Under the pieces are notes generated by a model. It was not told where the DNA came from, did no database searches, and saw only the letters and a list, made by a program, of their open reading frames with translations. DNA of 6,331 bases from Nitrospinota bacterium (GTDB lineage Bacteria; Nitrospinota; Nitrospinia; Nitrospinales; VA-1), in assembly GCA_022567815.1 (NCBI GenBank), contig JADFGI010000188.1:1-6331 (forward strand), read 5' to 3'. Of the stretch, positions 1-3,576 are shown piece by piece (position 1 is the first letter of the stretch; each line of letters begins with the position of its first letter). The position numbers and the translations under genes are program-made.

Positions 1-237
1 CGTCGAGCTCTTACAGAATATGAGATTCGAGGAGCATCGGGTTTGCGTGATGCTTTAAGAAGAAATTTGGGGGAAATGCTCTTAAGACTGCCACTATTCA
101 AAAATGAAAAAGATGAAGAAGAAACCAAAGCTTTTTTGAAAGTGGTTAGTAAGTTAGACCGGTTAACATCAACAGCATTGAAATTTCACGAGCTAGGTGA
201 AAAATTTGGACCATTTTTAGTTTCATTAATAAGTTAA
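1..237 (+). CDS. 3' end of an unrecognised AT-rich gene (partial)
   Basis: The frame is open from the first base of the window to a TAA at 235-237, giving 78 residues. The gene very probably starts outside the window, and the TTG at 43 need not be a start. I do not recognise the family. The visible tail is rich in charged and leucine residues (for example LRDALRRNLGEMLLRLPLF, then a run of K, E and D), looks largely alpha-helical, and ends in a short hydrophobic segment, FGPFLVSLIS. There is no signal peptide, cysteine cluster or catalytic motif in this part. Base composition is clearly more AT-rich than the genes to the right, with many AAA, GAA, TTA and TTT codons, which may mean recent acquisition. 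It reads towards the phosphodiesterase gene on the other strand. That it codes is likely from the uninterrupted frame, but the function is unknown. Confidence 0.55.
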   Translation, partial: RRALTEYEIRGASGLRDALRRNLGEMLLRLPLFKNEKDEEETKAFLKVVSKLDRLTSTALKFHELGEKFGPFLVSLIS

Positions 238-242
238 CTTAG

Positions 243-302
243 TTCCTTGCCCTCATCAGCGCCGCCCACAATCTGGACAAAGCCCTCGGCGGCGGGATTT
301 AG
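243..302 (+). pseudogene. possible remnant of an alpha-oxoamine synthase C-terminus
   Basis: Directly after the AT-rich gene the sequence turns GC-rich. One frame, opened by a stop at 240-242 and closed by TAG at 300-302, reads FLALISAAHNLDKALGGGI. The SAAH-xLDKAL pattern followed by a terminal GI resembles, from memory, the last residues of glycine C-acetyltransferase (Kbl) and related enzymes, with an internal deletion. No start codon or catalytic part is present, so at most this is a leftover tail. The same bases can form a hairpin, CGCCGCC (260-266) with GGCGGCG (288-294), so the resemblance may be coincidental. The TAG overlaps the phosphodiesterase stop codon on the opposite strand. Confidence 0.22.
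260..294. repeat. inverted repeat with 7 bp GC arms between convergent genes
   Basis: CGCCGCC at 260-266 pairs perfectly with GGCGGCG at 288-294 across a 21-base loop. It lies between the 3' ends of the convergent partial gene (1-237) and the phosphodiesterase gene (stop at 301-299). The place suits a transcription terminator, but there is no convincing T-run on either side, so a factor-independent terminator is not supported. Confidence 0.35.
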
Positions 303-838
303 GATTCCAGAGAAATTATCTTTCCCGTTACCTTACTTTTATCCAACGTGATGCGCCCCACGGTGATGGGCAATTTAAACCTGCGCGGACCGGCGCTTCC
401 CGGATTAAAATACAACGTCGTTCCCGCTTGATGGTTCATGGGTTTGTGGGAATGGCCGAAAATAAAAATTTCGCTTATAGAGGGAGAAGGAGATTCGTCC
501 TCTCCCCCACGGGGGAGAGGATTTAGGTGAGGGGGGGATGTTGTGTTTTTTGCATGTTGAGCAAATGCCTCTTTTTCTTCCGGGAAATTTTTTAAAATAT
601 GCTGGAGATGAAAGGTCCGCTTTTGCACCTCAAAAGACATTTCCTCTTTAAAGCGTGGGCCAAGGTCCACATCGACATTGCCGACAACGGCTTTGACCGG
701 GGCGATGGGTTCAAGTTCCAGAATCACATCGATACTGCCGATGTCCCCCGCGTGTAGAATGAGGTCCACCCCCTCAAACGCCTCGTACACTTCTGGCCTT
801 ACAAGACCATGCGTGTCTGAAATTATTCCGATTTCCAT
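299..838 (-). CDS. YfcE/MJ0936-family metallophosphoesterase with an in-frame repeat insertion
   Basis: The 179-residue protein is a calcineurin-like phosphodiesterase of the YfcE/MJ0936 family: cytosolic, two-metal enzymes that hydrolyse phosphodiesters, with physiological substrate usually unknown. Metal-binding motifs appear in order: ISDTHG (D8, H10), AGDIG (D32), VGNVD (N54), a histidine at 80 in FHLQHIL, and GHSH (H129, H131), followed by the typical NPGSAGPRRF at 145-154. The usual HGH around the fifth ligand is QHI here, which is unusual. Residues about 101-119 (TSPPHLNPLPRGGEDESPS) are not family sequence; they are encoded by a palindromic element at 482-538 just before GHSH. I chose the ATG at 838 because family homology begins there (MEIGIISDTHG). 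A longer frame from 916 would only add residues translated from another repeat. It lies 114 bases downstream of oppF on the same strand and may be its last operon member. Activity is likely but depends on the insertion being tolerated. Confidence 0.85.
   Translation of the reverse strand: MEIGIISDTHGLVRPEVYEAFEGVDLILHAGDIGSIDVILELEPIAPVKAVVGNVDVDLGPRFKEEMSFEVQKRTFHLQHILKNFPEEKEAFAQHAKNTTSPPHLNPLPRGGEDESPSPSISEIFIFGHSHKPMNHQAGTTLYFNPGSAGPRRFKLPITVGRITLDKSKVTGKIISLES
482..538. repeat. palindromic element encoding NPLPRGGE, in frame inside the phosphodiesterase
   Basis: The centre is a near-perfect palindrome at 499-520: CCTCTCCCCC and GGGGGAGAGG separated by AC. It is flanked by C/T-rich and G/A-rich tracts. 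On the minus strand it translates as SPPHLNPLPRGGEDESPSPS. From general experience, peptides like NPLPRGGE mark a dispersed intergenic palindrome seen in many bacterial genomes and sometimes running into reading frames. It is distinct from the other repeat family in this window, which has the AGGAAA and GGGCTGACG core. Confidence 0.75.
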
Positions 839-839
839 C

Positions 840-896
840 CGCCCCACTACGTGGGGAGGAAACTCTGGGCTGACGCTCGCTCCGCTCACCAGCCCC
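840..896 (+). repeat. palindromic repeat, copy A (upstream edge of phosphodiesterase gene)
   Basis: The first hairpin is CCCCAC (842-847), TAC, GTGGGG (851-856). Then comes AGGAAACTCT, then a second stem GGGCTG (867-872) pairing with CAGCCC (890-895). Bases 840-861 are identical to 6189-6210 (copy C), and 872-897 match copy B at 21 of 26 positions. The left edge touches the phosphodiesterase ATG (838-836 on the minus strand), so any ribosome-binding site (GGGGCGG just upstream) lies in the repeat's hairpin. Confidence 0.8.
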
Positions 897-914
897 GAAC
901 TCCAAAAATTATCC

Positions 915-944
915 ATCTGTGTTTATCTGTGTTCATCTTTGGTT
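915..944. repeat. 10-base tandem repeat, three units
   Basis: Three consecutive units read ATCTGTGTTT, ATCTGTGTTC and ATCTTTGGTT on the plus strand, equivalent to AACACAGAT-type units on the minus strand. They lie between the oppF stop and copy A. The third unit is degenerate. No coding role is seen. Confidence 0.6.
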
Positions 945-952
945 CCAATTCT

Positions 953-1972
953 CTACCTTAATAAGCAAGCAACAAAATGCCCCGGTGCAATTTCCTTGAG
1001 CTCAGGGACAGTAGTTTCACATTTTTTTTCCTTGATCGGACAGCGCGGGTGAAACGCGCACCCACTGGGAGGATTCGCCGGGCTGGGAATGTCTCCTTTT
1101 ATCAATAGTCGCCCGCCACGCGGGGAGGCAAGTTTAAGGCTACGCTCACTTCGTTCGCCAGCCCCGGATTCCATACGGGGAATGACCGAAAGCAGGGCTT
1201 CGGTGTAAGGGTGGCGGGGGTCGGTGTAAAGTTTTTCGCTGGTTGCCATTTCCACGATTTTACCCAGATACATCACCGCTACTCGGTCGCAGAAATGTTC
1301 CACGATGGCCATGTCATGAGAAATGAACAGGTAGGAGATGTTCATGGTTTCCTTGAGGTCCTGCATGAGGTTTATCACCTGCGCCCTTATGGACACGTCC
1401 AGCGAGGAAACCGGCTCGTCGGCGACGATCAAACGGGGGGACAGGGCGATCGCCCGTGCAATGCCTATTCTTTGCAATTGACCGCCGCTGAATTCATGCG
1501 GGAAACGGCGGGCATGCTCAGGGTCGAGTCCGACCTGTTTTAAAAGCTGGATCACCCGTTCCTTTCTCTCGGTTTTGCCGGCGATGTTATGGATTTTAAA
1601 AGGTTCTTCCAGGATGCTCCCGATCCGTCTGCTTGGGTTGAGGGAAGCGCTCGGGTCCTGGAAAATGATCTGCATTTCCTGTCTCAGAGGTTGCATTTCT
1701 TTTTGTGAAAGGGCGGCAAGATTTTTCCCCCGGTAGAGGACTTCCCCTGACGTCGGTTCCACCAGCCTGAGAATGGCGCGGGCGGCGGTGGATTTCCCGC
1801 AACCGCTCTCACCGACCAGGCCCAGGGTCTCGCCCTCCTTGAGGGTGAAGGATATTCCGTCCACAGCGCGGACGTTGAGCTTTGATTTTTTCAGAAAGCT
1901 CCCGCCCACGCTGAAATATTTTTTGAGTTGCTTGACTTCCAGCAGATTGGGGTTTGACGAAGGGGATGTCAT
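953..1972 (-). CDS. oppF: peptide/nickel-type ABC importer ATPase, OppF/DppF-like
   Basis: This 339-residue protein is one of the two cytoplasmic ATPases that power an oligopeptide/dipeptide (or nickel) importer at the inner membrane. Motifs in order: Walker A GESGCGKS (54-61), Q-loop IIFQDP (Q105), signature FSGGQLQR (161-168), Walker B LIVADE (181-186), D-loop SSLD, and switch histidine H219 in ISHD. The oligopeptide C-terminal domain follows, with HPYTEALL at 254-261 and GCAFHPRCP; cysteines 305, 311, 318 and 336 have spacing x5-x6-x17. The N-terminal insertion SVGGSFLKKSKLNVRAVDGIS is typical of the F subunit rather than D. Residues about 270-288 (GAGERSERSLKLASPRGGR) are translated from a palindromic repeat at 1111-1165 and replace the usual short linker before IKGDIPSP. 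The ATG at 1972 overlaps the oppD stop as ATGA and has GGAGGG 10 bases upstream, so translation is probably coupled. Exact substrate cannot be told; dppF is equally possible. Confidence 0.93.
   Translation of the reverse strand: MTSPSSNPNLLEVKQLKKYFSVGGSFLKKSKLNVRAVDGISFTLKEGETLGLVGESGCGKSTAARAILRLVEPTSGEVLYRGKNLAALSQKEMQPLRQEMQIIFQDPSASLNPSRRIGSILEEPFKIHNIAGKTERKERVIQLLKQVGLDPEHARRFPHEFSGGQLQRIGIARAIALSPRLIVADEPVSSLDVSIRAQVINLMQDLKETMNISYLFISHDMAIVEHFCDRVAVMYLGKIVEMATSEKLYTDPRHPYTEALLSVIPRMESGAGERSERSLKLASPRGGRLLIKGDIPSPANPPSGCAFHPRCPIKEKKCETTVPELKEIAPGHFVACLLR
1111..1165 (+). repeat. palindromic repeat, copy B (in frame inside oppF)
   Basis: The hairpin is CCCGC (1112-1116), CAC, GCGGG (1120-1124), followed by AGGCAAGTTTAA. 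The second half has GGCT (1138-1141) facing AGCC (1160-1163). It encodes roughly OppF residues 270-288 on the minus strand without a stop or frameshift. The 3' half matches copy A at 21 of 26 positions. Confidence 0.75.
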
Positions 1973-2955
1973 GATGGGTTTCCCTCCAGCCAGCAGGAAA
2001 CTTCGCGTCCGTGGCCCACTTCCCTCAGAACGGGCTTATCGATTTTACACCGCTCCATGACCGAGGGACAGCGGGGATGAAAGGCGCATCCGGAAGGGAG
2101 TTGATTTAAAGAAGGCACGTTGCCGGGAATTTCGACAAGACGCTTATTAGTTTCCTTCTTTTGACCCAATTTTGGAACGGAGTTTTTCAGTCCGAGGGTA
2201 TAGGGATGCAGGGGTGTGTGAAATAACTCCCTGGCGGGACCGGATTCCACAATTTCTCCCGCATACATCACGATGACGCGTTGGGCAATTTCTGTGACCA
2301 TGCCCAGATCATGGGTAATGAGAAGAATCGACATCCCGGTTTGTTCTTTCAGATGTTGCAGTAAATCGATGATCTGCGCCTGGATGAGGACGTCGAGGGC
2401 TGTCGTGGGTTCATCGGCGATCAAAATTTTGGGCGAGCAGGTCAATGCCATGCCGATCATCACGCGTTGCCGCATGCCGCCGCTCAACTGGTGCGGATAT
2501 TGGGTCATTTTTTCCACGGGGGAGGGGATTTCCACTTGGCGCAAAATTTCAACGGCCTTTTCCCAGGCTTCCTTATGGGTTAAGGAAGTGTGCCGTAAAA
2601 GCGGCTCCATGATTTGGTTTCCCAGGGTCAGCACCGGATTGAGACTGGTCATCGGGTCCTGGAATATCATGGCGATATCCCTTCCGCGAACTTCACGGAG
2701 TTCTTGCGGATTTATTTTCAGAAGATCCTTGCAGTTGAAAGTGACGCTCCCTGTTTCGATCTTTCCGGGCGGTTCGGGAATCAACCGCAGAAGGGAAAGA
2801 GCGCCGACGGTTTTACCGCAACCGGATTCCCCAACCATAGCCAAAATTTCTCCGGCCATCAGGCGGTAACTGATTCCGTTGACAGCGGTTAACTTCCCAT
2901 CCTTGCCGGAAAAAGACACTTTTAAATTTTCTACACGGAGAACTGAATCTGTCAT
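1969..2955 (-). CDS. oppD: peptide/nickel-type ABC importer ATPase, OppD/DppD-like
   Basis: This 328-residue protein is the partner ATPase of the downstream OppF-like protein; as a heterodimer they would drive uptake of peptides or a related solute through two membrane permeases. Motifs in order: Walker A GESGCGKT (42-49), Q-loop MIFQDPMTSLNP (Q99), signature LSGGMRQR (157-164), Walker B ILIADE (177-182), D-loop TALD, switch H215 in ITHD. The C-terminal oligopeptide domain has HPYTLGL and GCAFHPRCP; cysteines 290, 296, 303 and 321 have the same x5-x6-x17 spacing as in OppF. In some members of this family such cysteines hold a 4Fe-4S cluster. Length is normal. The ATG at 2955 is the only plausible start because TAG lies in frame three codons upstream; no clear ribosome-binding site precedes it. 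No permease or binding-protein genes are adjacent. The choice between opp and dpp is open. Confidence 0.93.
   Translation of the reverse strand: MTDSVLRVENLKVSFSGKDGKLTAVNGISYRLMAGEILAMVGESGCGKTVGALSLLRLIPEPPGKIETGSVTFNCKDLLKINPQELREVRGRDIAMIFQDPMTSLNPVLTLGNQIMEPLLRHTSLTHKEAWEKAVEILRQVEIPSPVEKMTQYPHQLSGGMRQRVMIGMALTCSPKILIADEPTTALDVLIQAQIIDLLQHLKEQTGMSILLITHDLGMVTEIAQRVIVMYAGEIVESGPARELFHTPLHPYTLGLKNSVPKLGQKKETNKRLVEIPGNVPSLNQLPSGCAFHPRCPSVMERCKIDKPVLREVGHGREVSCWLEGNPS
1982..1987 (-). promoter_or_regulatory. ribosome-binding site of oppF
   Basis: GGAGGG on the minus strand lies 9-10 bases before the oppF ATG and inside the last codons of oppD. With the ATGA overlap this supports the chosen start and translational coupling of the two ATPases. 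Confidence 0.7.
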
Positions 2956-2988
2956 GACGGTCTAATTTTTTATCGAATTTGTTTTTGT

Positions 2989-3018
2989 AGTATAGAGCAG
3001 GGGCTTTCCACAAAACAA
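2989..3018 (-). promoter_or_regulatory. candidate sigma70-type promoter of the oppD-oppF unit
   Basis: On the minus strand a good -10, TATACT (2994-2989), lies 18 bases from a weak -35, TTGTTT (3018-3013). Transcription would begin about 25-30 bases before the oppD ATG, in an AT-rich region with no other candidate of similar quality. Confidence 0.45.
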
Positions 3019-3092
3019 ATTAATTGGATTTTTACAGAGAAGGATGAGCCTATGCACCCATTTCTTATAAATTGTTGTTATTTAAAGGTGGA

Positions 3093-3108
3093 ATTCGGCT
3101 GTCCGAAT
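3093..3108. repeat. perfect inverted repeat upstream of the cold-shock promoter
   Basis: ATTCGG (3093-3098) pairs with CCGAAT (3103-3108) around a 4-base CTGT loop. It ends 7 bases before the TTGACA box and has no following T-run. It could be an operator or a small RNA hairpin; neither is shown. The rest of the 2956-3207 intergenic stretch holds only the two divergent promoter candidates, the palindrome in the csp promoter spacer and the csp ribosome-binding site; I see no further gene. Confidence 0.4.
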
Positions 3109-3115
3109 GAAATTC

Positions 3116-3145
3116 TTGACAGTCGATCAATTATCATGATATCTG
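3116..3145 (+). promoter_or_regulatory. candidate promoter of the cold-shock gene, with palindrome in spacer
   Basis: A consensus -35, TTGACA (3116-3121), is followed after 18 bases by TATCTG (3140-3145) preceded by TGA, which makes an extended -10 (TGn before the hexamer). The -10 itself is weak. A perfect 10-base palindrome, TATCATGATA (3132-3141), lies across the spacer and the edge of the -10, where a repressor could act. The leader to the ATG would be about 55 bases. Confidence 0.5.
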
Positions 3146-3190
3146 ACATGACATAAGTTTTATCCTATAGACCGTTCTTTGTTATTTAGA

Positions 3191-3199
3191 GGGGGAGGG
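3191..3199 (+). promoter_or_regulatory. strong ribosome-binding site of the cold-shock gene
   Basis: GGGGGAGGG lies 8 bases before the ATG at 3208. It overlaps an in-frame GTG at 3199, which rules that GTG out as the likely start and fixes the ATG. Confidence 0.75.
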
Positions 3200-3207
3200 T
3201 GTGCGTT

Positions 3208-3408
3208 ATGGCGGGAGGAAAAGTCAAGTGGTTCAGCGATAAAAAGGGCTATGGGTTTATTGAGTCTGAAGATGGAGAAGACGTTTTTGTCCATTTTTCA
3301 GCGATTCAGGGGGAAGGGTTCAAAACATTAAAAGAGGGTCAGGATGTTGAGTTTGAAAAAAGTGACGGCCCAAAAGGTCCGCAGGCCACAAACGTGGTAC
3401 CAAAATAA
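3208..3408 (+). CDS. CspA-family cold-shock protein
   Basis: This 66-residue protein is a single cold-shock domain, a five-stranded OB-fold that binds single-stranded RNA or DNA in the cytoplasm and acts as RNA chaperone or antiterminator. The RNP1 motif is KGYGFI (13-18) and RNP2 is VFVHF (26-30); the aromatic nucleic-acid-contacting residues W8, F9, Y15, F17, F27, H29 and F30 are all present. The sequence GPKGPQATNV near the end is typical of the family, as is the length. The ATG at 3208 is preferred over the upstream GTG at 3199 because of the ribosome-binding site. It is transcribed alone, divergent from oppD and convergent with comEC. Whether it is cold-induced or constitutive cannot be told from sequence. 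Confidence 0.97.
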   Translation: MAGGKVKWFSDKKGYGFIESEDGEDVFVHFSAIQGEGFKTLKEGQDVEFEKSDGPKGPQATNVVPK

Positions 3409-3417
3409 TCACCGCCT

Positions 3418-3429
3418 CCTCCGCGGAGG
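3418..3429. repeat. perfect 12-base palindrome after the cold-shock gene
   Basis: CCTCCGCGGAGG is self-complementary and lies 10 bases after the cold-shock stop codon. It abuts repeat copy E. No T-run follows directly, so it is not a clear terminator, though the position fits one. Confidence 0.45.
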
Positions 3430-3435
3430 GCGCTC

Positions 3436-3470
3436 GCCCCGCGATGGGGGAAATTGCTCACGCCGTGTAA
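3436..3470 (+). repeat. palindromic repeat, divergent copy E
   Basis: A hairpin CCCC (3437-3440) with GGGG (3446-3449) is followed by GGAAATTGCTCACGCCGTGT. This lines up with copy D, where the hairpin is followed by GGAAAAGAGGTGCTGACGCTTGTG. The match is weaker than among A, B and C. Confidence 0.4.
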
Positions 3471-3493
3471 CGTTTTTTCAGGGGCTCGTGAGC
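3456..3493. repeat. inverted repeat between convergent csp and comEC
   Basis: GCTCACG (3456-3462) pairs with CGTGAGC (3487-3493) across 24 bases that include a T6 run at 3473-3478. It lies between convergent gene ends. The T-run is in the loop, not after the stem, so a standard intrinsic terminator is not formed. Confidence 0.35.
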
Positions 3494-3521
3494 GTGTGAT
3501 ATTCGACCTTTGCCTTCATGC

Positions 3522-3576
3522 CCCCTAGGGGTAAAGCAACCGTCAGCCCCACTTTTCCTCTCCGCCTAAGGAGCGG
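3522..3576 (-). repeat. palindromic repeat, copy F (contains the comEC stop codon)
   Basis: Read on the minus strand: hairpin CCGC (3576-3573) with GCGG (3565-3562), then AGAGGAAAAGTG, then GGGCTGACG (3549-3541), and finally the perfect palindrome CCCCTAGGGG (3531-3522). The AGGAAA and GGGCTGACG cores match copies A and D. The comEC stop TAG (3568-3566) is in the first hairpin's loop, so the last codons of comEC come from the repeat. Confidence 0.6.

Noticed and set aside
839..916. Longer start of the phosphodiesterase at 916
   Set aside because: The added 26 residues are translated repeat sequence, no ribosome-binding site precedes 916, and family homology begins at 838. It stays possible but is less likely.
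2273..2892. Long plus-strand open frames opposite oppD
   Set aside because: They are shadows of the oppD coding strand; their translations show no family features.
3199..3207. Upstream GTG start for the cold-shock protein, adding MCV
   Set aside because: The GTG overlaps the strong ribosome-binding site, and the family begins at MAGGKVKWF.
3418..3493. Classic intrinsic terminator between csp and comEC
   Set aside because: Stems and the T6 run are present, but no stem is followed directly by the T-run on either strand.
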